Assembly (NCBI GenBank): GCA_963713445.1
Contig: CAVQMB010000035.1
Coordinates: forward strand, 1 to 35,737
Length of the DNA: 35,737 nt
Direction: 5' to 3'
Source: CAVQMB01 sp963713445
GTDB lineage: Bacteria > Pseudomonadota > Gammaproteobacteria > Competibacterales > Competibacteraceae
The notes below the pieces were generated by a model. The model had not been told where the DNA came from. It made no database searches and was given only the letters and a program-made list of their open reading frames with translations. Below are positions 1-8,215 of the stretch, piece after piece; the stretch's first letter is position 1, and every line of letters begins with the position of its first letter. A program made the translations under genes and the position numbers.

Positions 1-62
1 CGGGCCAGCAGCGCCAGTCCACCCATGAAGGTGCCACAGATACCCAGGATATGAATGCGCAT
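1..62 (-). CDS. mpl: UDP-N-acetylmuramate:L-Ala-gamma-D-Glu-meso-DAP ligase, N-terminal fragment
   Basis: Only the first 20 residues lie in the window, reading leftward from an ATG at 62. The visible start, MRIHILGICGTFMGGLALLA, is the glycine-rich nucleotide-binding loop at the N-terminus of Mpl, the Mur ligase that reattaches recycled murein tripeptide to UDP-MurNAc. The related MurC has a similar loop, but the ICGTFMGGLA wording is typical of Mpl. The gene begins 3 bp after the stop of the membrane protein upstream and looks like the last visible member of the gatC-to-mpl run. The rest of the gene is outside the window, so catalytic residues cannot be checked. Confidence 0.75.
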   Translation of the reverse strand, partial: MRIHILGICGTFMGGLALLA

Positions 63-65
63 GAT

Positions 66-590
66 TCAGCCTGCCAGCCGCAGCAGCCAGTCGGTGGTGG
101 TCCAGGACACTACCAGATAGCCGATCGAGTAGAGAATGCCCAGGGGCCAGGTGGTCGAAAATGCGTTCCGAAGAATATGCCCGGTCACGCCGACGCTCCA
201 GCCCAGCAGCAGGAGCCACAGCATGGCGGGCAGCTCGGCGGCGCCGTTGCCTGCCAGCGCGTGCTGGTACCAGAGCCCGAGCGGTAAAGCAATCAACTGT
301 AGCAGTGTGCCGACGCCGGCCAGAGCGGTCAGTGTTTGCATGAGGCGGGGCAGATGCCGGGTCAGGTAGAGTCCCAAGTAAGCCAGCACGCTGAGTAGTG
401 CGACATCCTCCAGTGTCAGGAGTAAGGCCAGAGCAAAGCTGATCCGGGGCAGGTCGAGCAGTAGGGCTAACAGACCGGAGCTGCCATAGCCGGCCATAGT
501 CAGCTTGAGTAGTTCGCTGGAAGCGGGTGTATCCTGCGGTCCTTTGCGCAGCAGGCAGATCTCCCAGAACAGATTCAGCAGCGCCAGCAT
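66..590 (-). CDS. Hypothetical multi-pass inner-membrane protein
   Basis: A 174-residue, very leucine-rich protein with about five hydrophobic stretches long enough to span the membrane (roughly residues 35-60, 62-80, 85-110, 120-140 and 148-170). Charged residues are few and lie in the short connecting loops. I do not recognise a family or any catalytic motif. It starts at the ATG at 590, 5 bp after the hslO stop, with no obvious ribosome-binding site, so translation is probably coupled to hslO. It ends 3 bp before mpl. Its position suggests co-transcription with envelope and stress genes, but no function can be inferred from that alone. Confidence 0.7.
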   Translation of the reverse strand: MLALLNLFWEICLLRKGPQDTPASSELLKLTMAGYGSSGLLALLLDLPRISFALALLLTLEDVALLSVLAYLGLYLTRHLPRLMQTLTALAGVGTLLQLIALPLGLWYQHALAGNGAAELPAMLWLLLLGWSVGVTGHILRNAFSTTWPLGILYSIGYLVVSWTTTDWLLRLAG

Positions 591-595
591 GGTCG

Positions 596-1483
596 TCAGT
601 GCCGGGTGTGCGGATTGGGGTATTGAACGCCTCCTTCGAACAGCTGAGCCACATCGACAGCATCGAAGACCTGTTCCAGCCCACAGAACTCACATCCGAC
701 CGTTACCGCGCCCTGCTCGGCGAGTATATCCTCAACTTCCGCTCGACCCAGCGCCTTCAGCATGACGCCTGTGCGTTCGCGGGAACAGCTGCAGCGAAAC
801 CTCAACGGCTGCGGTTCGAACAGGCGGATACTATCCTCATTAAACAGGCGACGAAGGATGCTGGCGGGATCCAGCGTCAGCAGCTCACGGGCTGTGATGG
901 TGGCGCCCAGTTGCTGGATACGCTCCCAGTCATCCGGGTTATCCAGTTCGCCCGGAAGTCGCTGCAGCAGCAGGCCGGCCGCTCCACGCTCGCTGCAGGC
1001 CAGTTTGAAACGGGTCGGTAGCTGTTCAGATTGGGCGAAGTAACGTTCCAGGGCAACACTGATGTCGCCACTGTCGAGTTGAACAATGCCCTGGTAGCGA
1101 TCCTGGCCCTGATTGGATTCGACGGTTACGGTCAGCGTCCCCCCAGCGCATAGCTGCGCCGGCTCAGCCGCAGCCGGCAGATCGTGCCAGCGTGCCAGCG
1201 CCCGTAGGTCGCCGTGGTCGTTACACTGCACCACCAGCAGATGCACTGGTCCCTCGCTCTGCAACTGCAATGTCAGGCGACCGCGAAACTTGATTGTGGC
1301 ATACAGCAGAGCGGTGGCGGCTACGGCCTCGCCCAGCAGCTGGCGTACCGGGGTAGGATACGGGCGCCGCGCCAGCACAGTGCGCCAGGCCTGATCGAGC
1401 TGGACGAGTTCCCCCCGCACGGCGATGTGCTCGAAAATGAAGCGATGCAGCGCGTCCGGCTCGCGTATGGCCGTAGTGCTCAT
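596..1483 (-). CDS. hslO: Hsp33 redox-regulated molecular chaperone
   Basis: The 295-residue product matches the length and layout of Hsp33, a cytoplasmic holdase that is activated when oxidative stress oxidises its zinc-binding cysteines and unfolds the C-terminal domain. The N-terminal core runs to about residue 190. The redox switch is complete: C231 and C233 form the CxC pair (RFRCSCSRER) and C264 and C267 form the CxxC pair (VGCEFCG). The ATG at 1483 is 8 bp after the gatB stop. The ribosome-binding site is weak, which fits translation within a polycistronic message. Nothing in the gene is truncated or unusual. Confidence 0.95.
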   Translation of the reverse strand: MSTTAIREPDALHRFIFEHIAVRGELVQLDQAWRTVLARRPYPTPVRQLLGEAVAATALLYATIKFRGRLTLQLQSEGPVHLLVVQCNDHGDLRALARWHDLPAAAEPAQLCAGGTLTVTVESNQGQDRYQGIVQLDSGDISVALERYFAQSEQLPTRFKLACSERGAAGLLLQRLPGELDNPDDWERIQQLGATITARELLTLDPASILRRLFNEDSIRLFEPQPLRFRCSCSRERTGVMLKALGRAEVEDILAEQGAVTVGCEFCGLEQVFDAVDVAQLFEGGVQYPNPHTRH

Positions 1484-1491
1484 GGTGCCGT

Positions 1492-2931
1492 TCAGTCCCG
1501 CAGTTTGCGCATGAGCAATTCATTGACCTGCTGCGGATTGGCTTTGCCCTTGAACGTTTTCATGATCTGACCGACAAAGAAACCCTTAACCTTTTCTTTT
1601 CCCGCCCGATACTGCTCCACCTGTTGGGGATGGGCCGCGAGAATTTCGTCGATGGCCTGTTCAATCGCGTCGCTGTCGGTAATCTGTTGTAAGCCATGCC
1701 GTTCGATAATCGCGTCGGCCTCGCCCCCATCGCGCCACAGCACGTCGAAGACGGTCTTGGCGATTTTGCCAGAGACAGTCCCGTCACTGATGCGACGGAG
1801 CAGCGTGGCCAGCTGCGCGGGGGTCACCGGACTGTCCGCAATGGTGCGCTCATGGCGGTGCAGGGCGGCGGTCAGTTCGCCGCTTACCCAGTTGGCAGCC
1901 AGCCGTGCCTGGTCGTCTCCGAGCAGCGTGACCACCTTTTCGTAGTAATCGGCCAAGGGTCTGCTGGCACTGAGTTGGGCGGCATCCACCGGATTCAGTC
2001 CGTGGTCGTGCTCGAACCGCTGGCACCGGGCATCGGGCAGCTCCGGCAGCTGGCCGCTAAGGGTTTCGAGAAAGGCGGCGTCGATCACCACCGGTAGCAG
2101 ATCGGGATCCGGGAAATAGCGGTAATCGTTGGCCTCCTCCTTGGAGCGCATCGAGCGCGTCTCGCCCCGGTCCGGGTCGTATAGACGGGTTTCCTGCACT
2201 ACCTGACCACCTCCATTGATCAGTTCGATCTGGCGCTCGACCTCGAACTCGATGGCCTGTTCGACAAACCGGAACGAATTCAGGTTCTTGACTTCCGCGC
2301 GGGTGCCCAATGCCTGCTGGCCGGCCGGGCGCACCGATACGTTGGCATCGCAGCGGAACGAACCCTCCTGCATGTTGCCGTCGGAAATACCCAGGTAGCG
2401 GACCAACTGATGCAGTTTCCGCATATAGGCGACGGCTTCAGCAGCCGAGCGCAGCTCCGGTTCCGACACGATCTCCAGCAATGGCGTACCCGCCCGGTTG
2501 AGGTCGATACCGGTGCAACCGTGGAAGTCCTCGTGCAGCGACTTGCCGGCATCCTCTTCGAGGTGGGCCCGGGTGATACCAATTTGTCGGTGCGAGCCGT
2601 CAGCCCGTTCGATCTGCAACTCGCCATGATGCACGATTGGCAGTTCGTACTGGCTGATCTGGTAGCCTTTGGGCAGATCCGGATAGAAGTAGTTTTTGCG
2701 GGCGAACACCGACCGCGGTGCCACTGTGGCACCAATTGCCAGGCCGAATAACGCCGCCATCCTTACCGCTTCGCGGTTGAGTACCGGCAGCACGCCAGGC
2801 AGCCCCAGGTCGACCGTGCAGGCCTGCGAATTGGGCGGGGCGCCGTAAGCGGTCGACGCCCCGGAGAAAATTTTGCTGCGGGTGGCGAGTTGGACGTGAA
2901 TCTCCAGCCCGATAACCGTTTCCCACTGCAT
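1492..2931 (-). CDS. gatB: Asp-tRNA(Asn)/Glu-tRNA(Gln) amidotransferase subunit B
   Basis: A 479-residue GatB, the kinase and tRNA-binding subunit of the GatCAB amidotransferase that converts mischarged Glu-tRNA(Gln) and/or Asp-tRNA(Asn) to the correct aminoacyl-tRNA. The N-terminus (WETVIGLEIHVQL) and the SKEEANDYRYFPDPDLLP block are family hallmarks. The C-terminal YqeY-like tail that contacts the tRNA elbow is complete (KVKGFFVGQIMKTFKGKANP and onward). An AGAGG ribosome-binding site lies about 9 bases before the ATG at 2931. It is third in gatC-gatA-gatB and 15 bp from gatA. Its presence implies that the organism lacks GlnRS, AsnRS or both, or retains the transamidation route in parallel. 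Confidence 0.97.
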   Translation of the reverse strand: MQWETVIGLEIHVQLATRSKIFSGASTAYGAPPNSQACTVDLGLPGVLPVLNREAVRMAALFGLAIGATVAPRSVFARKNYFYPDLPKGYQISQYELPIVHHGELQIERADGSHRQIGITRAHLEEDAGKSLHEDFHGCTGIDLNRAGTPLLEIVSEPELRSAAEAVAYMRKLHQLVRYLGISDGNMQEGSFRCDANVSVRPAGQQALGTRAEVKNLNSFRFVEQAIEFEVERQIELINGGGQVVQETRLYDPDRGETRSMRSKEEANDYRYFPDPDLLPVVIDAAFLETLSGQLPELPDARCQRFEHDHGLNPVDAAQLSASRPLADYYEKVVTLLGDDQARLAANWVSGELTAALHRHERTIADSPVTPAQLATLLRRISDGTVSGKIAKTVFDVLWRDGGEADAIIERHGLQQITDSDAIEQAIDEILAAHPQQVEQYRAGKEKVKGFFVGQIMKTFKGKANPQQVNELLMRKLRD

Positions 2932-2946
2932 GGTAGGGCGACCTCT

Positions 2947-4410
2947 TCAGGAATGGCGGCGGAAGCCAGGAGGCGTCTGCCGGTGCCAGTCGGTAGCTTG
3001 CTGGTAGCGGTGGCCGGCATTGAGTAGCCGGGCCTCGCTGAAATAGTCCCCGATCAGTTGCAGGCCCACCGGCAATCCATCGACAAACCCGGCGGGCAAC
3101 GACAGTGCCGGCAGACCGGCCAAGTTTACGGCCACTGTATAAATGTCATTCAGGTACATGGTGACCGGATCGGTGCGGTTCACGCCGAGCTTGAAGGCTG
3201 GTGTCGGTGTGGTCGGCCCGAGAATGACATCCACGTCGGCCAGCGCCCGGCGGAAGTCGTCGCGAATCAGCCGCCTGACCTGCTGGGCCTTGAGGTAATA
3301 GGCATCGTAGTAGCCGGCCGATAGCGCGTAAGTGCCGATCATGATGCGGCGCTTGACTTCGGCGCCAAAGCCTTCGCCACGCGAGCGCGTGTACAGATCG
3401 AGCAGATCGCGCGGTTCCCGGCAGCGGTAGCCGTAACGCACGCCGTCATAGCGTGCCAGGTTGCTGGAGGCCTCGGCTGGCGCGATCACGTAGTATGCCG
3501 GGATGGCCAGGTGTGTGTTGGGCAGGCTGATGCGATGCACCACGGCGCCCAGGCGCTGATACTCAGCCACCGCCTGATCGATCCGCTGGGCGATGCGTGA
3601 ATCCAGTCCGGCGTCGAAGTATTCTGCCGGCAGGCCGATTTTAAGTCCGGCAAGATCGTTGTCCAGGTTCGCACAGTAATCCGGCACCGGCGCGTCTGCG
3701 GAGGTCGAGTCACGAGGATCGAAGCCCGCCATGACCTGCAGCAGCAGCGAACAGTCCTCGGCACTTACTGCCATGGGGCCGCCCTGATCGAGACTGGAGG
3801 CAAAAGCCACCATACCCCAGCGGGATACCCGACCGTACGTTGGCTTGAGTCCGGTGATGCCGCAGAATGCGGCCGGCTGGCGGATCGAGCCCCCGGTGTC
3901 GGTGCCGCTGGCGGCGGGCAGCAACCGGGCGGCGACGGCAGCGGCCGAACCACCCGATGATCCGCCCGGCACACGGGCGGAATCCCACGGGTTGTGAACC
4001 GGGCCGAAATAACTGTTTTCGTTGCTTGACCCCATGGCAAATTCATCCATGTTGGTCTTGCCTACCAGAACCAGACCGGCCGCGCGGCAGCGTTCCACAA
4101 CCGTTGCGTCATAAGGGGCCACGAAATTTGCCAGCATACGCGAACCGCAACTGGTCAGCACCCCGTCGCTGCAGAACAGGTCCTTGTGCGCTAGCGGGAT
4201 ACCGGTCAGTGGTCCGCCTCCGCCATGCTGCAGAAGCCGGTCGGCGGCGTCTGCCGCAGCAAGCGCCGGTTTCTCCGTGACGCTGATGAATGCATTGAGT
4301 GCGGTGTTGTGACGCTCGATACGGCCCAGGCAGTCCTCGGTCAGTTCCCGCGCCGAGAACTCGCGGCGGCGCAGCGCTGCGCCGAGCTGGCGGATGCTCA
4401 GTTCGTGCAT
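2947..4410 (-). CDS. gatA: Asp-tRNA(Asn)/Glu-tRNA(Gln) amidotransferase subunit A
   Basis: A 487-residue amidase-signature enzyme. It hydrolyses glutamine and passes ammonia to GatB in the GatCAB complex. The Ser-cisSer-Lys triad is intact: K76 in the GIPLAHKDLF block, S151 in the GGSSGGSAAAVAA block, and S175 in the DTGGSIRQPA block. The 24-residue S-S spacing is that of GatA. The start at 4410 is 6 bp after the gatC stop, and no strong ribosome-binding site is visible, consistent with coupling to gatC. Length and C-terminus are normal for the family. Confidence 0.97.
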   Translation of the reverse strand: MHELSIRQLGAALRRREFSARELTEDCLGRIERHNTALNAFISVTEKPALAAADAADRLLQHGGGGPLTGIPLAHKDLFCSDGVLTSCGSRMLANFVAPYDATVVERCRAAGLVLVGKTNMDEFAMGSSNENSYFGPVHNPWDSARVPGGSSGGSAAAVAARLLPAASGTDTGGSIRQPAAFCGITGLKPTYGRVSRWGMVAFASSLDQGGPMAVSAEDCSLLLQVMAGFDPRDSTSADAPVPDYCANLDNDLAGLKIGLPAEYFDAGLDSRIAQRIDQAVAEYQRLGAVVHRISLPNTHLAIPAYYVIAPAEASSNLARYDGVRYGYRCREPRDLLDLYTRSRGEGFGAEVKRRIMIGTYALSAGYYDAYYLKAQQVRRLIRDDFRRALADVDVILGPTTPTPAFKLGVNRTDPVTMYLNDIYTVAVNLAGLPALSLPAGFVDGLPVGLQLIGDYFSEARLLNAGHRYQQATDWHRQTPPGFRRHS

Positions 4411-4416
4411 TGAGGG

Positions 4417-4698
4417 TTACTCGATGACCCGGGGAACCAGATAGAGTCCGGCGTCGGTAAGTGGCGCGCCGGCCTGGAAACGCTCCTGCTGATCAGCTTC
4501 GGTGATCTCGTCGGCTCGCAGCCGCTGGTGCATCTCGAGCGGGTGAGCCAGGGGCTCGACGCCGCTGGTGTCGATTTGATTGAGTTGCGCAACGAGATCA
4601 AGGATTGCGCTCAGGTCGTGAGCATAGCCCTCAGCGTCGTCCGTAGCGATGCCCAGGCGGGCGAGGAAGGCAATTCGACGGACCTCGGCGGTCTCCAT
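4417..4698 (-). CDS. gatC: Asp-tRNA(Asn)/Glu-tRNA(Gln) amidotransferase subunit C
   Basis: A 93-residue GatC, the small belt-like subunit that wraps between GatA and GatB and stabilises the complex. The protein has the usual N-terminal helix (EVRRIAFLARLGI) and the conserved central DTSGVEPLAHP block. The frame stays open upstream to 5148, but I chose the ATG at 4698. A GGAGAG ribosome-binding site lies about 5 bases upstream of it, and the family starts here. The upstream extension would run through the promoter region and into mltB on the other strand. It is the first gene of the minus-strand run and is divergent from mltB across a 243 bp spacer. Confidence 0.95.
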   Translation of the reverse strand: METAEVRRIAFLARLGIATDDAEGYAHDLSAILDLVAQLNQIDTSGVEPLAHPLEMHQRLRADEITEADQQERFQAGAPLTDAGLYLVPRVIE

Positions 4699-4849
4699 AC
4701 GACTCTCCGACAACAAGGTGTTGGTGCTCAAAAACGCTAAATTAGCACAGCCCCCGGCGCAGTCCCAATTCGAGTCCCGAAAATATCGTGGCGGGGTACG
4801 GTTGACAACGTATTTTCGATCGCCCGACTTGTATGCGGTTGGTGCCGTG

Positions 4850-4878
4850 ATGACGATAGCCGCGCGATTCGGTATGCT
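4850..4878 (+). promoter_or_regulatory. mltB: Candidate sigma70-type promoter for mltB
   Basis: The 243 bp gatC-mltB spacer contains ATGACG (4850-4855) and TATGCT (4873-4878) separated by 17 bases, a fair match to TTGACA-N17-TATAAT, about 60 bases before the mltB start. A perfect TTGACA at 4802-4807 has no well-spaced -10 partner. On the other strand a weak pair (TTGGGA, 18 bases, TAATTT) lies just upstream of gatC. All are by-eye matches. Confidence 0.35.
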
Positions 4879-4941
4879 CACGGCCATTAGCCATAGAATC
4901 CGGCCGAGTACCAATGAATAATCGCCGTCGCTGAACCCCGC

Positions 4942-6009
4942 ATGCGCCAAGAAATATTGATTCTGTTGCTGTCGCTGGCGGGAACGATCCTGTTGTCGGC
5001 CTGCGCGACCGTTAGTCGCAAGCCTTCCGTTGCTGCGACGAATGACGGTCCGACGTCGGCTATTGTCGGGCCATCGGCTAATCAGGGTGAACCGGCGTCG
5101 GAACTGCCGGCCGTGCAGGCATTCATTGCGCAGATGGCGCTCAAGCATGATTTTGATTCCGACCGGCTACAACGACTGTTCAGCAGGGTTCGCCTGCAAC
5201 CTGACGTTATCGCGCGGATCACGCGCCCAGCCGAGAAGAGCAAGGCCTGGTATCAATACCGGGCGATCTTTCTTGATCAGCCGCGCATCCAGGGCGGCGT
5301 CAACTTCTGGCGGCAGCATGCGGCGGCCCTGAGCCGGGCGGAAAAGGTTTACGGTGTGCCACCGCAGATTGTTGTGGCCATCATCGGTGTGGAAACGCGT
5401 TACGGGGCGTTCACAGGCAAGGATGGGGTGCTTGATGCACTGACAACCTTGGCGTTCGCTTACCCACCGCGCGCCGATTTCTTCCGCAGCGAACTGGAAC
5501 AATATCTGCTGCTGACACGGGCCGAACATATTGATCCGTTGGGCTTGCAGGGTTCGTATGCCGGCGCTATGGGGCTGCCCCAGTTTATGCCCAGCAGCTA
5601 CCAGGACTATGCGGTCGACTTCGATGGCGATGGTCGCCGTGATTTGTGGCATGACCCGGTTGATGCCATTGGCAGTGTGGCCCACTATCTGAGTGCCCAC
5701 GGCTGGCAGCGCGGTCAGCCTGTGGTCCGGGCGGCCAGGGTGACCGGTACGGCCTACCGTAGTGTGCTGGAGCAGACGCTGGAACCGCAGTTCACGGTCC
5801 ACGCTTTGCGTCGGCATGGAATTGTCCCGCGGCAGCCGGTGGCTGGTTCCCTCAAAGCCATTGTGCTCCAATTGCAGGCGCGTTCCGGACCGCAATACTG
5901 GTTGGGATTCAATAACTTCTACGTTATAACCCGATATAATCACAGTCCGCTTTATGCCATGGCAGTCGTCGAGCTGGCGCGGGCGATTCGCAACGACTAT
6001 AAGGCCTGA
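4942..6009 (+). CDS. mltB: Lytic murein transglycosylase B (lipoprotein)
   Basis: A 355-residue outer-membrane lipoprotein that cleaves the MurNAc-GlcNAc bond with formation of 1,6-anhydroMurNAc. The N-terminus is a signal peptide ending in a lipobox, LLSAC with Cys21 as the lipidated residue. The catalytic glutamate is E151 in AIIGVETRYGAF, which matches Glu162 of Escherichia coli Slt35. The family signature GAMGLPQFMPSSY follows, then an EF-hand-like loop (DFDGDGRRDLW) as in Slt35. It is followed 44 bp later by rlpA and forms a cell-wall cluster. The ribosome-binding site before the ATG at 4942 is weak. The mrdA and mrdB genes that often precede this cluster in Pseudomonas-like genomes are not present here. 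Confidence 0.95.
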   Translation: MRQEILILLLSLAGTILLSACATVSRKPSVAATNDGPTSAIVGPSANQGEPASELPAVQAFIAQMALKHDFDSDRLQRLFSRVRLQPDVIARITRPAEKSKAWYQYRAIFLDQPRIQGGVNFWRQHAAALSRAEKVYGVPPQIVVAIIGVETRYGAFTGKDGVLDALTTLAFAYPPRADFFRSELEQYLLLTRAEHIDPLGLQGSYAGAMGLPQFMPSSYQDYAVDFDGDGRRDLWHDPVDAIGSVAHYLSAHGWQRGQPVVRAARVTGTAYRSVLEQTLEPQFTVHALRRHGIVPRQPVAGSLKAIVLQLQARSGPQYWLGFNNFYVITRYNHSPLYAMAVVELARAIRNDYKA

Positions 6010-6053
6010 CAGGCCTTCCGGTACGTGCTGTAAATGTAACTAAAGGGGGTAGC

Positions 6054-7013
6054 ATGCCGGTTGAGCGCACGCGATGGATAAGAACGGTTATCGTTATGGG
6101 GGCACTGGGCGTTCTGGCCGCTTGCGCCACCACGCCACCGCGCCGGCCGGTCTCGCACTGGCCGCCAACTTTGGCGGAACTGCGCAATCTGCCAGATCCC
6201 AAGCCGGTTGCCACCCCCCCCAGCATTACGGGGAATCCGGTTTTCTATAGTGTGCTCGGGCGTTCCTACCACGTGTTGGGAACCAGCGAAGGTTACGACA
6301 AGCGTGGTTTGGCATCCTGGTACGGTCCCAAATTTCAGGGCAAAAAGACCTCCACGGGCAAGCGATTCAATATGTACACACTGACCGCGGCGCATAAAAC
6401 GCTGCCGATACCCACATACGTCCAGGTTACCCGGCTCGACGATGGCCGTAGCATCATTGTCAAGGTCAATGATCGGGGACCGTTCGTCAACGACCGGCTT
6501 ATTGATCTGTCATATGCAGCAGCGGTCAAGTTGGGCATGGTCGGCAAGGGAACGGTACCGGTGGAGGTAAGGGCGCTGGCACCCTACCAGTATCTGGCGG
6601 GCAACGCCCACAAAGCCAGGGATACCCGGATCGCCCAACAACCCAACACCGTGCAGTCACCGCAGGGCGGTTCGCCGGCAGTGACTCCAACCGCAAAGCC
6701 GGCGGCGGCGTCGCTCCGGCTGGCGTCCGCCCGCGGCGATGCCAGCGCTCATGCAGATCTTGCGGTGGCCTCCGGTGATACCTCGCCGGCTGATGCGTTC
6801 CTGCAGGTCGGGGCGTTCAGTGAACTGCGCCGGGCCGACCAGTTGCGTCAGCTGCTGCGCCGTAACCTGGCGCAACCGGTCAAGGTGCAGCGCGGTGCCG
6901 ATGCACTGAAGCGTGTCAGGATTGGTCCCCTGCATGGCCAGCTCGCGATTGAAAAAGTGCGCCAGGTACTGGCCGGGCTGGGCATTCAGAAGGTCTATAT
7001 CGTGCGTAACTGA
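6054..7013 (+). CDS. rlpA: RlpA family septal lytic transglycosylase lipoprotein with SPOR domain
   Basis: A 319-residue lipoprotein. The signal peptide ends at a lipobox (VLAAC, Cys24). A double-psi beta-barrel covers roughly residues 85-175, with the two residues needed for RlpA lytic transglycosylase activity in Pseudomonas aeruginosa in place: H114 in LTAAHKTLP and D140 in VKVNDRGPF. A low-complexity Ala/Pro/Thr linker leads to a C-terminal SPOR domain (about 245-319) that should bind denuded glycans at the septum. A strong ribosome-binding site (AAGGGGG) precedes the ATG at 6054. The gene is 44 bp after mltB and almost touches the PBP5-like gene, so the three are probably co-transcribed. 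Confidence 0.95.
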   Translation: MPVERTRWIRTVIVMGALGVLAACATTPPRRPVSHWPPTLAELRNLPDPKPVATPPSITGNPVFYSVLGRSYHVLGTSEGYDKRGLASWYGPKFQGKKTSTGKRFNMYTLTAAHKTLPIPTYVQVTRLDDGRSIIVKVNDRGPFVNDRLIDLSYAAAVKLGMVGKGTVPVEVRALAPYQYLAGNAHKARDTRIAQQPNTVQSPQGGSPAVTPTAKPAAASLRLASARGDASAHADLAVASGDTSPADAFLQVGAFSELRRADQLRQLLRRNLAQPVKVQRGADALKRVRIGPLHGQLAIEKVRQVLAGLGIQKVYIVRN

Positions 7014-7026
7014 TTTGGTCATTGCT

Positions 7027-8181
7027 GTGTCGGTCAGGAACCTGTCGCGCCTGTTACCAGTGCTGGCGCTGTGGTTGTCGGTAGCCACTGCGCAAGGTCT
7101 CAAGAGCGTGCCGGTGCCACCCGCACTGGCAGCACGAAGCTACGTGCTGAAGGATTTCCACAGCGGTCAGGTTCTTGCCCGCAAGCATCCGAACGAACGC
7201 CAGGCGCCGGGTGGCGTCGCGAAGCTCATGGCGGCCTACATCGTCTACCAGCGACTTGCAGACGGCCGGATGAGTCGGGATGATCTGGTTCCGGTCAGCG
7301 TCAAGGCCCAGCGCATGCCGGGCTCAAGGATGTTCATCGAGGCTGGTACTAAAGTGCCGCTATCGGCTTTGCTAAGTGGCATGGTTGTGCAATCAGCCAA
7401 TGACGCCACACTGGCGCTGGCGCAGTATGTTGCCGGCAGTGAAAGCGCGTTCGTGCAACTGATGAATGCCCAGGCGGCTCGCATGGGGATGACTCATAGC
7501 CATTTCGCCAACCCCACGGGCCTTGCTGATGCCGACAGCTATACGACGGCGGCTGATGCGGCTATGCTGAGCCGGGCTTTGATCCGCAATTTTCCCGAGT
7601 ATTACGGTGCCTATGCGGCCCATAGCTACACATACAATAATATTACCCAGCATAATCGCAATAAGTTGTTATGGCGAGATCGGTCGGTTGACGGGCTGAC
7701 GACAGCCCAGTCAAGCGCCAACTACGGCCTTGTGGCCTCCGCGAAGCGTGGCGATATGCGGTTGATCAGTGTGGTGCTGGGAACCGCTGCCGAGAACGCC
7801 AGTGTCAATGCCAGCGAACGGCTACTGAACTACGGTTTCAGTGCGTTTGAAACCTACCAACTTTACCGTTCCGGTCAAGGTCTGACCCAGGCGCGGCTAT
7901 GGAAGGGGGCGGTTGATCACGTTCCAGTGGGCTTCCTCGACAACGTTTATGTCACCGTACCCAAAGGGCGCTATCATGACATGCAAGCGGTGCTGCGGGT
8001 GGATGCATTGATCAAGGCCCCTGTCCGGCATGGCCAGACGTTGGGTTCGGTGGCGATCGATCTGGATCACCGGCGGCTGACCGCCATCCCGCTGGTCGCG
8101 CTCAAGGATGTTCCAACCGCCGGTGTTCTGGGCCAGCTGGCGGATCAGGTTCTGCTGATGTTCTCCGCCATGTTCAACTAA
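7027..8181 (+). CDS. PBP5/6-family (peptidase S11) protein lacking catalytic Ser and KTG motif; probable pseudoenzyme
   Basis: Position, length (about 384 residues) and sequence are those of a D-alanyl-D-alanine carboxypeptidase of the DacA/DacC type. It has a signal peptide ending near ATAQG, the peptidase S11 fold, a PBP5 C-terminal domain, and a C-terminal amphipathic anchor (QLADQVLLMFSAMFN). The active-site motifs are not intact. Where the family has PASLTK, this protein has PGGVAK, so the nucleophilic Ser is Gly63 and only Lys66 remains. The second motif is SAN (S123-N125), which is acceptable. Where the family has DGLKTG, it has DGLTTA (T225-A227), so the KTG lysine is lost. The surrounding sequence stays in frame and conserved, so this is substitution and not a frameshift. 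Start is uncertain: GTG at 7027 or TTG at 7015, both just after the rlpA stop. Confidence 0.85.
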   Translation: MSVRNLSRLLPVLALWLSVATAQGLKSVPVPPALAARSYVLKDFHSGQVLARKHPNERQAPGGVAKLMAAYIVYQRLADGRMSRDDLVPVSVKAQRMPGSRMFIEAGTKVPLSALLSGMVVQSANDATLALAQYVAGSESAFVQLMNAQAARMGMTHSHFANPTGLADADSYTTAADAAMLSRALIRNFPEYYGAYAAHSYTYNNITQHNRNKLLWRDRSVDGLTTAQSSANYGLVASAKRGDMRLISVVLGTAAENASVNASERLLNYGFSAFETYQLYRSGQGLTQARLWKGAVDHVPVGFLDNVYVTVPKGRYHDMQAVLRVDALIKAPVRHGQTLGSVAIDLDHRRLTAIPLVALKDVPTAGVLGQLADQVLLMFSAMFN

Positions 8182-8215
8182 ACATATTCAACTAATTAAG
8201 GACTGTTGTCACACC

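Noticed and set aside
4699..5148. A 150-residue N-terminal extension of gatC
   Set aside because: It runs across the divergent promoter region into mltB and is rich in Arg. The family start with a good ribosome-binding site is at 4698.
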